Numbered from the stretch's first letter, positions 18,086 through 28,027 are shown. The stretch: 64,000 bases of DNA from G963663315 sp965214205 (GCA_965214205.1 OZ243941.1:1798001-1862000), one strand, 5' to 3'. The notes: generated by a model not told the origin, from the letters alone. Translations and numbers: made by a program.

Positions 18086-19267
18086 ATGGACCCAGTCTGG
18101 TTACTCCTGCTTCTGCCACTTGCCGCCGCCGGCGGCTGGTTGATGGCCGCCTATGATAAATCCGGGTCCCGTTCCGCCAAATCCCAGAGTGTTCCGGATG
18201 CGTATTTCAAGGGATTGAGCTTTCTGTTGAATGAACAGCCCGACAAGGCGCTGAAGGTGTTTCTTGAGGTGGCCGAAGTTGATAAAGAAACCATTGAAAT
18301 GCACATGGCTCTCGGCAATCTTTTCAGACGCCGGGGGGAAATCGAGAAAGCGACACAGATCCATCAGAACCTGGTGGCCCGTTCCGACCTGGATGACAGC
18401 TTTCGCGCCATGGCGCTGTTTGAACTGGCGCAGGATTATTTCAAGGCGGGGCTGTTTGACCGGGCCGAGGACCTGTTTCGGGAACTGCGCCGGCTGACTG
18501 AATACAAGGAACAGGCGAGCCGGTTTCTGTTGCAGATTTACGATCAGGAGAAGGAGTGGCTTCTTGCGATTAACGTTGCGGAGGAACTGAATCAGTATTC
18601 GGACTACGATTATTCGGAAACCATCGCCCAGTTTTATTGCGAACTGGCCGAAATCTCGATTGGTGAAGGCAATTACTCCGGCGCTGAAAATTATATCGGG
18701 GCCGCGTTCCAGCACAATCCCCGTTGCCTGCGGGCGGTGATCCAGTCCGGCCGACTGGCGTCCATACGAGGGAATCACGCCAATGCCATTGCCATCTGGC
18801 GAGGAGTCGAATACTGGTCGCCGCTTGGCCTGGGTGAGGTCGTGGGACATATTGTGAACGGCTATCTGGCGCTTGGCGACAAAAGATCGTTACAGGAATT
18901 TCTGGAAAAGGCAATCGAAAAAAACTCGGACCCGAGAATCATGTCGGCTCTGGTTGATCTGACCAGTAACGATCAGGGTGAGGAAGCGGGTGAGATGAAG
19001 CTGCTGGAACTGGTGCGCCAGTACCCCAGTTTGCACGGGATGTATATCCTGATGAGGAATCGAGCGGAAAAAGGCAAGCTGAGCCGACAAGACAAGGACT
19101 ATTCGATTGTAGCGAACCTGTTGCAGGAAGTCGTCGAGAGAAGCCGGAACTATCATTGCACGCAATGTGGATTCCAGAGTAATTCCTTGCATTGGCAATG
19201 TCCCGGCTGTAAAGCCTGGGATACGGCCCGGAATCGGCTGATTCATCATGCAATCGGTGGAAAGTAA
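18086..19267 (+). CDS. lapB: LPS assembly protein LapB (YciM)
   Basis: Adaptor that links LPS synthesis to FtsH proteolysis of LpxC. The 393-aa protein has one N-terminal membrane anchor (WLLLLLPLAAAGGWLMA), a run of TPR-like helices (about 40-340), and a C-terminal rubredoxin-like metal knuckle with CTQC and CPGC near residues 358-376. All parts match E. coli LapB. A 92-base gap separates it from lapA, longer than usual for the pair. It overlaps hldA by 20 bases. Confidence 0.95.
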   Translation: MDPVWLLLLLPLAAAGGWLMAAYDKSGSRSAKSQSVPDAYFKGLSFLLNEQPDKALKVFLEVAEVDKETIEMHMALGNLFRRRGEIEKATQIHQNLVARSDLDDSFRAMALFELAQDYFKAGLFDRAEDLFRELRRLTEYKEQASRFLLQIYDQEKEWLLAINVAEELNQYSDYDYSETIAQFYCELAEISIGEGNYSGAENYIGAAFQHNPRCLRAVIQSGRLASIRGNHANAIAIWRGVEYWSPLGLGEVVGHIVNGYLALGDKRSLQEFLEKAIEKNSDPRIMSALVDLTSNDQGEEAGEMKLLELVRQYPSLHGMYILMRNRAEKGKLSRQDKDYSIVANLLQEVVERSRNYHCTQCGFQSNSLHWQCPGCKAWDTARNRLIHHAIGGK

Positions 19268-20213
19268 CCTGAAGAAACTGGCAACCGCCAGGATACTGGT
19301 TGCTGGCGATGTCATGCTGGACCAATACTGGATGGGGAGTGTGGACCGAATCTCGCCTGAGGCTCCTGTGCCGGTCGTGACCGTCAACAAATCGGAGGTG
19401 CGTCTGGGCGGCGCCGGAAATGTGGCCAGGAATATTATTTCCATGGATGGGAGCAGCGCCCTGATCGGGATTATCGGCCAGGATGACGCCGGAAGAAATT
19501 TGACCGAGCTTGTCGAGCAAGCGGGCATCCATGCTCTGTTTCAGTCCGACCCGGACTGTAAGACCACAGTCAAGCTGAGGGTCGTTTCCAAAAACCAGCA
19601 ACTGTTGCGCGCGGATTTCGAGAGCAGACCGGACCAGCTCGTTCTTGCCGGAATGCTGGCGGATTTCAGGGAGCATGTCGGGAATCACGATGCCGTTGTC
19701 TTATCGGATTACGGCAAAGGCGGTCTGGCCGATGTTGAAGAAATGATTTCGGTCGCCCGACAAGCCGGCAAACCGGTCCTGATAGACCCCAAAGGCAACG
19801 ATTATTCGAGATACCGCGGAGCCACCCTGATCACTCCCAATCTGGCGGAATTTGAATCGGTCACCGGTCAGGTGGAAAGTACCGACGATCTTGCGGACAA
19901 GGCGGCGGGCGTCATCCGGGACTATGAACTGGACGCCCTTCTGGTCACGTTGAGCGATAAGGGGATGGCGTTGTTCGAGCGGGGCGAAAGTCCGTTGCAT
20001 ATCCCGGCGAGAAGTCGGGAGGTTTATGATGTCAGTGGCGCGGGGGACACGGTTATTGGCGTTATGGCGATGGCGCTGGCCGCAAATCTGGACAAGTCAG
20101 CGGGTCTTGAGATCGCCAATAGCGCCGCCGGTATTGTGATCTCGAAATTCGGCACCACTACCGCGACCCGCGCGGAACTACTGTCTGCAATCAGAAAAGA
20201 CTATCCATTATGA
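19248..20213 (+). CDS. hldA: D-glycero-beta-D-manno-heptose-7-phosphate kinase (RfaE domain I)
   Basis: Ribokinase-family kinase in ADP-heptose synthesis for the LPS inner core. At 321 aa it equals only the N-terminal half of E. coli HldE (477 aa); no nucleotidyltransferase domain is fused, so a separate rfaE2/hldC gene is expected elsewhere. Motifs: GDVMLDQYWMG, substrate loop RLGGAGNVARN near residue 52 and the catalytic GAGDT near residue 263. It overlaps lapB by 20 bases and hldD by four (ATGA). Confidence 0.93.
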   Translation: MQSVESNLKKLATARILVAGDVMLDQYWMGSVDRISPEAPVPVVTVNKSEVRLGGAGNVARNIISMDGSSALIGIIGQDDAGRNLTELVEQAGIHALFQSDPDCKTTVKLRVVSKNQQLLRADFESRPDQLVLAGMLADFREHVGNHDAVVLSDYGKGGLADVEEMISVARQAGKPVLIDPKGNDYSRYRGATLITPNLAEFESVTGQVESTDDLADKAAGVIRDYELDALLVTLSDKGMALFERGESPLHIPARSREVYDVSGAGDTVIGVMAMALAANLDKSAGLEIANSAAGIVISKFGTTTATRAELLSAIRKDYPL

Positions 20214-21211
20214 TTGTGGTTACAGGCGGCGCCGGGTTTATTGGCTCGAATATTGTCAGGGCGCTTAATCGGGATGGCATCGTTGACATACTGGTTGTGG
20301 ACAATCTGTCCAATGCCGCAAAGGTCGCCAACCTGTCGGGACTGGTGATCCGGGATTACATGGACAAGCGCGAATTTCTGGAGGCCATCCAGTCCGGTGG
20401 GACTTTTGACAGGATCACTACGATTTTTCATGAGGGCGCCTGTTCGGACACCATGGCGACGGATGGGCAATACATCTTGCACAATAACTTTACTTACTCA
20501 AAGGCGCTGTTTCATTTCTGCCAGCGGCATAAGGCGCAATTCATCTATGCGTCTTCCGCTTCGGTCTATGGCGGCGGCTCCGAATTTTCCGAAGACCGCA
20601 GCAATGAGTCGGCGTTGAATGTATATGCCTGGTCCAAACTTCTGTTCGACAATTACGTTCGTCAGTCGAGCGGCCAGTCCGCCCGTCCGTCCAGTCTTGT
20701 AACCCCCGGAATCCAGTGTGTCGGCCTGAGATATTTCAATGTCTACGGCCCCGGTGAGTTTCATAAGGAGCGGATGGCTTCCGTCGCCTGGCATTTCAAC
20801 AATCAATACCGGGACAAACAGACGATCAACCTGTTTGCCGGAACGGACGGTTATCAGAACGGGGAACAACTCAGGGATTTCATCCATGTGGATGACGTGG
20901 TGAGTGTGAATCTGTATTTCATGAATCACCCCGAACTGTCCGGGATTTACAATGTCGGTACCGGACGCGCCCAGAGCTTCAATCAGGTGGCGCTGGCGGT
21001 CATCAATTTCCACAGGAATCGACAGGGCCTGATGGCCATCGACCTTCGGGAAGCGGTCGATTCCGGTCAGGTTCATTACGTCGCGATGCCCGAAGCGCTG
21101 GTTGGCCGGTATCAGAACTTTACCGAGGCCGATCTGACCCGCTTGCGTTCGGCGGGATATGAAGAGGATTTTGATGATATCGAAACCGGAATAGACCGAT
21201 ACCTGTCATGA
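20210..21211 (+). CDS. hldD: ADP-L-glycero-D-manno-heptose-6-epimerase
   Basis: Last step of ADP-heptose synthesis. Short-chain dehydrogenase fold of 333 aa with NADP-binding TGGAGFIGSNIV at residues 5-16, VVDNLS, the SSASVYGGG strand and YAWSKLLFD, which contains the catalytic Tyr-x3-Lys. An insert of roughly ten residues near 165-175 (QSARPSSLVTPGIQ) before VGLRYFNVYGPGE looks longer than in E. coli. It overlaps both neighbours by four bases, so hldA-hldD-rmlA read as one transcript. Confidence 0.95.
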   Translation: MIVVTGGAGFIGSNIVRALNRDGIVDILVVDNLSNAAKVANLSGLVIRDYMDKREFLEAIQSGGTFDRITTIFHEGACSDTMATDGQYILHNNFTYSKALFHFCQRHKAQFIYASSASVYGGGSEFSEDRSNESALNVYAWSKLLFDNYVRQSSGQSARPSSLVTPGIQCVGLRYFNVYGPGEFHKERMASVAWHFNNQYRDKQTINLFAGTDGYQNGEQLRDFIHVDDVVSVNLYFMNHPELSGIYNVGTGRAQSFNQVALAVINFHRNRQGLMAIDLREAVDSGQVHYVAMPEALVGRYQNFTEADLTRLRSAGYEEDFDDIETGIDRYLS

Positions 21212-22137
21212 GAGGAATCGTGTTGGCGGGGGGGACGGGTTCCCGGTTGCGGCCAGCCACGTTCGCTGTGTCGAAGCAGCTTGTCCCGGTCTATGACACA
21301 CCGATGGTCTACTATCCGTTGTCTGCGTTGTTGTTATCCGGAATCAAGGATATCCTGGTTGTTTCAACTCCGCAGGATACGCCGGCCTATCAGAGATTGC
21401 TGACGGATGGCGGCCAGTGGGGAATCAACCTGTCCTACGCGGTTCAGGCAACCCCTGAAGGGATTGCCGACGCGTTTATCATCGGTTCCGAGTTTATCGG
21501 CAATCATGGCTGCGCGTTGGCGCTGGGAGATAATATTTTTCACGGGGCTGGCCTGGCAGAGAGTCTGCGCAAAGCGTCCACCCTGAAAAAGGGCGCGCAA
21601 ATTTATGCCTGTCGGGTCGACAATCACGGCCGTTATGGCGTGGTGACCCTGGATGGAAACGGCAAGGCTGTTGAGCTTGAGGAGAAACCGATAGGGGTGA
21701 AAGCCGGATATGCCGTGACCGGTTTGTATTTTTATGATAATACTGTGGCGGGGCGGGCGCGGTTGTTGACCCCGTCCGCGCGCAATGAACTGGAAATAAC
21801 CGATTTGAACCGCGCTTATCTCGACGATAGCGCGTTACGGGTGGAGGTATTGGGGCCGGATGTGTTCTGGCGGGACATGGGCGCCCCCGATTCGTTAATG
21901 GAAGCCGCCGGGTATGTCGAGGCGATCACGAAGAACCAGGGGGTCAGGCCGGGTTGTCTGGAGGAAATCTGTTGGAGAATGGGGCATATAGATGACGAAC
22001 AACTTGAAAAACTGGCCGATGGATTGCAGGGCTCCGGGTATGGCCGCTATCTGGCGGGACTGCCGGGCCGTAAAGACGCGGTTACGGTATCGCCCCAATC
22101 AGGCTCTGTCAGGATGAACCGGAACAGGCCGTTGTGA
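21208..22137 (+). CDS. rmlA: Glucose-1-phosphate thymidylyltransferase
   Basis: Makes dTDP-glucose from dTTP and glucose-1-phosphate, the entry to dTDP-rhamnose and related surface sugars. 309 aa with the nucleotide-binding LAGGTGSRLRPATFAVSKQL, YDTPMVYYPLS, LGDNIFHG and VFWRDMGAPDSL signatures. The family motif normally has G-S-G-T-R-L; here it is G-T-G-S-R-L. The C-terminal 25 residues or so (RKDAVTVSPQSG onward) go beyond the usual end. No rmlB, C or D lies next to it in this window. Confidence 0.92.
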   Translation: MRGIVLAGGTGSRLRPATFAVSKQLVPVYDTPMVYYPLSALLLSGIKDILVVSTPQDTPAYQRLLTDGGQWGINLSYAVQATPEGIADAFIIGSEFIGNHGCALALGDNIFHGAGLAESLRKASTLKKGAQIYACRVDNHGRYGVVTLDGNGKAVELEEKPIGVKAGYAVTGLYFYDNTVAGRARLLTPSARNELEITDLNRAYLDDSALRVEVLGPDVFWRDMGAPDSLMEAAGYVEAITKNQGVRPGCLEEICWRMGHIDDEQLEKLADGLQGSGYGRYLAGLPGRKDAVTVSPQSGSVRMNRNRPL

Positions 22138-22898
22138 TGCCGTTGACCGGGGCGGCGCTGGGAGTGATTGGTGGTAGCGGGTTTCAGCGGCTCGTGGGTT
22201 TTTCTGTCTGTGAGCGCCAGCGGCTCGATACCCCTTACGGAGAACCATCGGATGTCTATTCGACCGGACTTTTTCATCAGAAGAAAATTGTTTTTCTGCC
22301 AAGGCACGGCGAAAACCATCGCATCCCTCCGCACAAAATCAACTATCGCGCAAACCTGTTTGGATTCAGGCTGTTGGGGATCACGGAAATTGTTTCCCTG
22401 TCCGCGGTGGGAGGCATATCGGATCATTGCGCTCCCCGTTCTCTCGTGATCCCGGATCAGATCGTCGACTATACCTGCAACCGGGCGCATACCTTTTATG
22501 ACGGTTCGGGGGGTGTCAATGAATTTATCGATAGCCCGCTTGAGCACATTGATTTTACCTGTCCGTACAGCCATTCGATTCGCGCTAAATTGATTCGGGC
22601 TGCAAGGGTGGCCGGGGTGTCTTGTGTAGAACGGGGGGTCTATGCGGCCACTGAAGGGCCCAGGCTGGAAACCGCGGCGGAAATAAACCGGCTTGATCGA
22701 GACGGCGCGGATATTGTCGGTATGACGGCCATGCCGGAGGCGGGACTGGCCCGTGAGTTGGGCATTGACTATGGGGCGATAGCCCTGGTGGTGAATGCCG
22801 CCGCCGGGCGCGGCCCCGATGATTTGTCGATGGAAATGATAATGGATAATCTGTCAAAGGCGACTCCGGGCGCCCTGAAAATCCTGGAACATTACTGA
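22137..22898 (+). CDS. mtnP: S-methyl-5'-thioinosine / methylthioadenosine phosphorylase family protein
   Basis: Purine nucleoside phosphorylase of the MTAP/MTIP family that recycles methylthioadenosine left from polyamine synthesis. About 253 aa with IGGSGF at the phosphate site, LPRHGENH, PHKINYRAN and GVYAATEGPRLET (substrate loop). In several gammaproteobacteria this form prefers methylthioinosine; I cannot decide the base preference from sequence. ATG 22137 overlaps the rmlA stop by one base; GTG one codon earlier is the alternative. Confidence 0.88.
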   Translation: MPLTGAALGVIGGSGFQRLVGFSVCERQRLDTPYGEPSDVYSTGLFHQKKIVFLPRHGENHRIPPHKINYRANLFGFRLLGITEIVSLSAVGGISDHCAPRSLVIPDQIVDYTCNRAHTFYDGSGGVNEFIDSPLEHIDFTCPYSHSIRAKLIRAARVAGVSCVERGVYAATEGPRLETAAEINRLDRDGADIVGMTAMPEAGLARELGIDYGAIALVVNAAAGRGPDDLSMEMIMDNLSKATPGALKILEHY

Positions 22899-22917
22899 GT
22901 GGTTCGGGATTGATCAG

Positions 22918-23577
22918 TTACCGGGTCGGCCAGATGCCCAGTATCGCTCCGAATTTCGGGTGGTCGAAGTAATGCGCTTCCTTGAACTTCAGTCTTCTTT
23001 TTTCTGACAGGAAATAGCGCTCCGGCAGGTTGTCCGAAAGTGTCGGCAAACCGGACGACAAATCGTGTAACACGGGGACAGCGGAACTCTCCGAATCGTA
23101 TAACATGGGAGTCGCGGAATTCTTCGGCGAGAATTGCAGATCAATATCGGCATAAATGAGCGAAGTTTTGTAAACCCGGATGAATCCGGCCAGGGAAGAG
23201 TCGGGCAGATCCAGAGAGATCAGCGGCGCATGCTGATAAACTGCGGACGGTTGTATCCATCCCGCTGTTCGCAATATGCGGTGTCCCGCCTGCGCCAACT
23301 GTTGTCGGGCCGGCTCCAGTCGATGCAGGGTGGTCTCGGTCCGAAAAGCATCCGAGCGGGATTCCAGCTCCGCCAGACGTTGCAGCTTGTCTGCGATTTT
23401 TCTGTCGGAAAAATCCCATTTTTCATCCTGCTCATCCTCTTCGGCATCCGCGTCCGCGCTCCCTCCGGCTTGTTCGAATACGATCAGTTCAATCGTGTAG
23501 TCCCGTGCCTGAGCAGTTTGCGAAAGGATCAAAAACGCGAACAGGATCAACAGGCCGGATAAAAAATGTTTCCTCAT
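22918..23577 (-). CDS. csiV: CsiV-family peptidoglycan-binding periplasmic protein
   Basis: A 219-aa exported protein. It has a signal peptide (LLILFAFLILSQTAQA), then YTIELIVFEQ, the family hallmark strand, and an acidic stretch DADAEEDEQDEKW. Family members in gammaproteobacteria lie beside mfd, as here, and in Vibrio one has been tied to cell-wall regulation and peptidoglycan binding. The acidic run directly after the first strand is unusually long by eye. It ends 20 bases from the convergent mtnP. Assignment rests on the hallmark strand plus location. Confidence 0.75.
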   Translation of the reverse strand: MRKHFLSGLLILFAFLILSQTAQARDYTIELIVFEQAGGSADADAEEDEQDEKWDFSDRKIADKLQRLAELESRSDAFRTETTLHRLEPARQQLAQAGHRILRTAGWIQPSAVYQHAPLISLDLPDSSLAGFIRVYKTSLIYADIDLQFSPKNSATPMLYDSESSAVPVLHDLSSGLPTLSDNLPERYFLSEKRRLKFKEAHYFDHPKFGAILGIWPTR

Positions 23578-23697
23578 ATCTGGGAATCAGGTGGTATGAT
23601 GAAATCTGATAGTACTTGATAGGCGGCGTCAAGCCAATGCCATCGAGAGCCGAACAGAAGGATTTTGATGTTGAGCGTATCTGAGCCATATATGGGC

Positions 23698-23722
23698 GGA
23701 TTCCCGCGTTTGCGGGAAAGAC
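23698..23722 (-). repeat. REP-like palindrome, copy 1
   Basis: Read on the minus strand this is a GTC-TTTCCCGC-loop-GCGGGAATCC hairpin, related to the common intergenic palindrome GTCATTCCCGC...GCGGGAATCC. It lies in the 168-base gap between mfd and csiV with no T-run after it, so it is not a standard terminator. Related copies lie at 57509-57535 and, more decayed, at 58343-58369. Confidence 0.6.
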
Positions 23723-23745
23723 AGGGTAGAGGCAGGGGATAACGG

Positions 23746-26700
23746 TTACCGTTTCGGGAGGTCTTTGGACAGGATATCGAGCAGTTGATCGACAAAATCG
23801 AGCCTTTCGTTCGGGTCGCTCAGGTCGGCGGTGACCTTGAAGGCGTTCGATCCGGCCAACCGGAATTGATCGGGATGGCGCTGGATCAATGAGAAGATTG
23901 CGTCCGGATTGACCACCGGATCGTCATGGAGTTCGACCAGCCCGCCATTTTCATGAATGTCGATCTTTCTGATATCCAGTTGTTCACAGAGCAGTCGAAG
24001 AGCGGTAATCCGAAACAGGTTTTTGGCCGGGTCCGGCAACAACCCAAAGCGGTCAATTGCTTCGATTTGCAACTCCCGAAGCGCTTCCAGATTTTCTGAA
24101 TTCGCGATTCTTTTATAAAATATCAGCCGGGCATGGGTATTGTCGAGATAATCTTGAGGAAACAATGCCGGAAGATGCAGTTCTACCTGTGATCGTTTTT
24201 CCGACTCAAGTACGTGGTCTCCGCTTGCCAGAACGCCGTCCCGGATCGAGGCGACGGCATCATTCAGATATTCGCTGTAGAGGAAAAATCCGATTTCGTC
24301 AATCGTTCCACTCTGTGTTTCTCCCAGCAGTTCCCCGGCGCCACGGATTTCCAGATCATGAGACGCCAGCGCGAATCCGGCGCCCAGATCAACCATCGAA
24401 ACGATGGCGTCGAGGCGTTTCACCGCATCGCTGGTGATTAGATTCCGGTCAGGGATCAGGAGATAGGCGAATGCCTGATGATGAGAGCGGCCCACTCTGC
24501 CGCGTAGCTGATGGAGCTGCGCCAGGCCGAATCGGTCGGCCCGGTTGATGATGATGGTATTGGCTGAGGGAATGTCGATGCCGCTTTCGATAATCGTTGA
24601 GCAGACCAGCAGATTGAAACGCTGATGGTAAAAATCCTGCATGACTCTTTCGATCTGTATTTCCGGCATTTGCCCGTGAGCAATCCCGACCCTGGCTTCA
24701 GGGATCAGTTCCCGGAGTTCTCCGGCCATGGCTTCGATTGTACGCACCGTATTGTGCAGGAAGAAAACCTGACCGCCGCGGCGAATCTCCCTCAAGACCG
24801 CTTCCCGTATTAATGTCACGTCCCACTGCCGGACAAAAGTCTTGATTGACATCCGGTTCAGCGGCGGCGTCGAAATGATTGAGATGGCCCGCATCCCGGC
24901 CATGGTGATGTTCAGGGTGCGCGGAATAGGGGTCGCGGTCAGGGTCAGTATATCGATCTGGTTCCGCAATCGTTTCAGCCGCTCCTTCTGGCGAACCCCG
25001 AACCGATGTTCCTCATCGATGATCAGCAGCCCCAGATCGGCGAACCGGATGTCCTTCTGCAAGAGTCGATGGGTGCCGATGACAATATCGAGGTTCCCGT
25101 TTTCCATGCGAGCCAATGTCTCCAGGGACTGTGTTCTGGTATTGAATCGGGACAACATGGCGACATTGATCGGCCAGTCCGCGAAGCGGTCAGCGAATAA
25201 TTGATAATGTTGTTGCGCCAGCAGGGTGGTTGGCGCGATCAGGGCAACCTGTTTTCCACAATTCGCGATAATAAACGCGGCCCGCAGCGCAACCTCGGTT
25301 TTGCCGAAGCCGACATCGCCGCATACCAGCCGATCCATCGGGTCAGCGGAGTTCAGGTCCGATATGACCTCCTCAATCACCTGTCTTTGGTCCGGCGTCT
25401 CCTCAAATGGAAACTGACTGGAAAAACGCTCCATATCCTCCGGGCTGATTTCGTAGATATTACCTTTTCGGGCCCGCCTGATGGCCTCGGTTTCCAACAG
25501 CTCGGCAGCCACGTCATACGCCTTTTCCCGTGCCCGGGCTTTCGCTTTTTCCCACTGGTTGGCGCCGAGCCGGTGCAACGGAGCGTGTTCCGGGGAACCG
25601 CCGGTGAACCTGCTGATCTCATTCAGGGAAATAACCGGGACATATAATTTATCATTGTTCTGATATTCGAGTACCAGGAATTCAGCCTGTTCATCGGTGA
25701 TGTCGAGAATCTGCAGCCCCATGTAGCGGCCAATTCCGTGTTTGATATGGACAACCGGATCTCCAATACTTAACTGCGCCAGGGATTTGATGATCGCTTC
25801 GGGATCGCGGTATTTCTGGTCTCTGCGGCGGCGCTGGTACACCCTTTCTCCGTATAACTGGCTTTCACAGATAATTTCGATGCCGGCGGCATCGGACAGG
25901 AATCCTCTTTGCAGTGAACCGACGGTAATGGATAATCCGTCATGATCCGTAGTCAGGAAAGCCTGAAAATCATCGACCGGGTGCGGAACAATCCGGTTTG
26001 CCCTCAGCATACTGTCAAGCGCCTCACGCCTGCCTGGAGTTTCAGCGACAATCAGGACCCTGTTTTCTGTGTCGCCCAGATGGGAGAGGAATTCACGGTA
26101 TGGGGATTTCTTTCGTGGGTCCACCGGGAACTGCCGGTGGCGGCCGCTCGGCGCGAACCAGTGATTGTCCGAGTCTCCCGGAACCGCAGCGTCCCGCAGT
26201 CTGATGATCGGGTGTCGCGAGATTTCTGACCGTGTCTGACTGTGGTCCAGCCAGAGCTGATCCGGCGGCAATACTTTCCGGGCCGCGTTATGATTGGCGC
26301 TGATATGCCGGTCGTTGACTTCAGACCAGAAGGCCGGACAGGCGTCATCGAATTGCGCCGACAACACAAATACTGTACGGGTCCGCAGGTACTCGAACAA
26401 TGTGGCCGTTTCTTCGAAAAAGAGCGGGAAGAAAAATTCGGCCCCGGCCGGTATCTGTCCCAGAGAAACCTGGCTGTAGACATGTTGGGATCTGGGGTCT
26501 CCTTCAAATTGCTTACGAAAAGATGAGCGGAAGCGGGCAATACTCTGTTCGGTCATCGGGAATTCCCGGGCTGGCAGGAGTTCAATCCGGCTGACTTTGT
26601 CGATGGATCTTTGGGTCTCCGGATCGAACCATCGAATTGAATCAAGCATGTCATCAAAAAAATCCAGACGAAAGGGCGCTTCGACCCCCATCGGAAAAAC

Positions 26701-27237
26701 ATCCAGCAGTCCACCCCGAACCGTGTATTCTCCGGGTGAAATTACCTGATGCACCGATGTGTAGTTGGCATTGCTCAGCCGGTCCCGCAGCTCCTCCATA
26801 CCGACCTTCTGGCCGACTTCAAGTGAAAACGTGTGACCGAAAACATAGTCTACCGGCGGCAATCTCTGCATCAGATTGGTGGTTTGTATCAGCACGATGC
26901 CGCGCCGCAATTCCGGCAGGGCGCCCAGCAGTCTCAGACGCTCGGAAATAATGTCCTGATGTGGGGAAAAGACATCATAAGGCAAGCATTCCCACCCCGG
27001 AAAAACCAGAACCGGTATGTCAGATGGATTGTCCTGAAAGTATCGGATTTCAGCTTCAATGATCTCAAGCTGATGCTGGTCCTCCATGACCACCACCAGT
27101 ACCCCATCATATCGGTTCGCCGCTTCGGCCAACGCCATGCCGACCGAGGAGCCGTGGAGTCCGGACCAGGTTACAATGCGGCCCTTTTCAGGAAGCGGGG
27201 GATTGAGCAATCCGGAGTCGGACAAGATGTCTCGCAC
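23746..27237 (-). CDS. mfd: Transcription-repair coupling factor Mfd
   Basis: DNA translocase that removes stalled RNA polymerase and recruits UvrA. About 1163 aa: UvrB-like N-terminal domains, an RNA polymerase-binding domain (around HIKHGIGRYMGLQ), then an SF2 motor with Walker A GDVGFGKTEVAL, Walker B IDEEHRFG and TATPIPRTL, and a C-terminal TRCF domain. The longest frame runs to 27489 but overlaps ispD on the other strand. GTG 27237 gives a family-like N-terminus (VRDILSDSGLL) and a TACAAT hexamer sits upstream of it at 27274-27279; TTG 27228 is also possible. Confidence 0.95.
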   Translation of the reverse strand: MRDILSDSGLLNPPLPEKGRIVTWSGLHGSSVGMALAEAANRYDGVLVVVMEDQHQLEIIEAEIRYFQDNPSDIPVLVFPGWECLPYDVFSPHQDIISERLRLLGALPELRRGIVLIQTTNLMQRLPPVDYVFGHTFSLEVGQKVGMEELRDRLSNANYTSVHQVISPGEYTVRGGLLDVFPMGVEAPFRLDFFDDMLDSIRWFDPETQRSIDKVSRIELLPAREFPMTEQSIARFRSSFRKQFEGDPRSQHVYSQVSLGQIPAGAEFFFPLFFEETATLFEYLRTRTVFVLSAQFDDACPAFWSEVNDRHISANHNAARKVLPPDQLWLDHSQTRSEISRHPIIRLRDAAVPGDSDNHWFAPSGRHRQFPVDPRKKSPYREFLSHLGDTENRVLIVAETPGRREALDSMLRANRIVPHPVDDFQAFLTTDHDGLSITVGSLQRGFLSDAAGIEIICESQLYGERVYQRRRRDQKYRDPEAIIKSLAQLSIGDPVVHIKHGIGRYMGLQILDITDEQAEFLVLEYQNNDKLYVPVISLNEISRFTGGSPEHAPLHRLGANQWEKAKARAREKAYDVAAELLETEAIRRARKGNIYEISPEDMERFSSQFPFEETPDQRQVIEEVISDLNSADPMDRLVCGDVGFGKTEVALRAAFIIANCGKQVALIAPTTLLAQQHYQLFADRFADWPINVAMLSRFNTRTQSLETLARMENGNLDIVIGTHRLLQKDIRFADLGLLIIDEEHRFGVRQKERLKRLRNQIDILTLTATPIPRTLNITMAGMRAISIISTPPLNRMSIKTFVRQWDVTLIREAVLREIRRGGQVFFLHNTVRTIEAMAGELRELIPEARVGIAHGQMPEIQIERVMQDFYHQRFNLLVCSTIIESGIDIPSANTIIINRADRFGLAQLHQLRGRVGRSHHQAFAYLLIPDRNLITSDAVKRLDAIVSMVDLGAGFALASHDLEIRGAGELLGETQSGTIDEIGFFLYSEYLNDAVASIRDGVLASGDHVLESEKRSQVELHLPALFPQDYLDNTHARLIFYKRIANSENLEALRELQIEAIDRFGLLPDPAKNLFRITALRLLCEQLDIRKIDIHENGGLVELHDDPVVNPDAIFSLIQRHPDQFRLAGSNAFKVTADLSDPNERLDFVDQLLDILSKDLPKR

Positions 27238-27319
27238 GGTGTATCTATGGTAGCCTTGGCAAACGGGGAGCGGATTGTACCTTATGGTGGTCCATTTTAA
27301 TGAAAATACGGCAGATGAA

Positions 27320-28027
27320 ATGACGCGGCGACACAAGGTATGGGCGATTGTCCCGGCAGGCGGGGTGGGCAGGCGGATGGGGACTGACAAACCGAAACAA
27401 TACCTGTCCGTGTGTGGGTGTCCGATTATCCACCATACTTTGTCCCGGATTTGCGCTAGCCCGTTTATCGACGGCGTGACCGTGGGCATCGCGGATACCG
27501 ACCACTGGTGGCCGCGCCATTCATTTTCCCATTCCAGGATTCTGGGGGTTTACGGCGCCGGGCCAGAGCGGGTGGACACGGTTCGAAACGGTCTGGATTA
27601 TCTCCTCGAACATCACAACGCCGTCGAATCCGACTGGGCGCTGGTGCATGACGCGGTCCGGCCCTGTATTCTGCAACGGGATATCGAGAATCTGGTGGGT
27701 GAGGCGACCAGTAACGGGGATGGCGCTGTATTGGGAGGAGATCTGGCCGATACCCTGAAGATCGCGGATGAAAACGGCCGGATAATGGATACCGTTCCAC
27801 GCGACCGGTTCTGCAGGGCGTATACGCCCCAGATGTTCAGGATCAGGGATCTGGCCAACGGTATTGACGAGAGCCGGAAGCGGGGAGTAAGTGTCACCGA
27901 CGAATCCATGGCCGTGGAAGTGATCGGGATTCGACCGATGCTGGTGCGGGGGCATCCCGCCAGCCTCAAGGTGACAGTACAGAGTGACCTTGACTTGATG
28001 AAAGTTATTTTGGAGGTGTTTCAGTGA
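27320..28027 (+). CDS. ispD: 2-C-methyl-D-erythritol 4-phosphate cytidylyltransferase
   Basis: Third step of the MEP isoprenoid pathway: CTP plus MEP to CDP-ME. From ATG 27320 the protein is 235 aa, with CTP-binding IVPAGGVGRRMGTDKPKQYL and HDAVRPC motifs. In-frame starts at 27284 and 27275 add 12-15 residues without family support. It is divergent from mfd with a short shared region, and overlaps ispF by four bases (GTGA). Confidence 0.93.
   Translation: MTRRHKVWAIVPAGGVGRRMGTDKPKQYLSVCGCPIIHHTLSRICASPFIDGVTVGIADTDHWWPRHSFSHSRILGVYGAGPERVDTVRNGLDYLLEHHNAVESDWALVHDAVRPCILQRDIENLVGEATSNGDGAVLGGDLADTLKIADENGRIMDTVPRDRFCRAYTPQMFRIRDLANGIDESRKRGVSVTDESMAVEVIGIRPMLVRGHPASLKVTVQSDLDLMKVILEVFQ

Noticed and set aside
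27238..27489. N-terminal extension of mfd to 1247 aa
   Set aside because: It would overlap ispD by more than 150 bases on the opposite strand, has no family similarity, and is upstream of a plausible mfd promoter hexamer.
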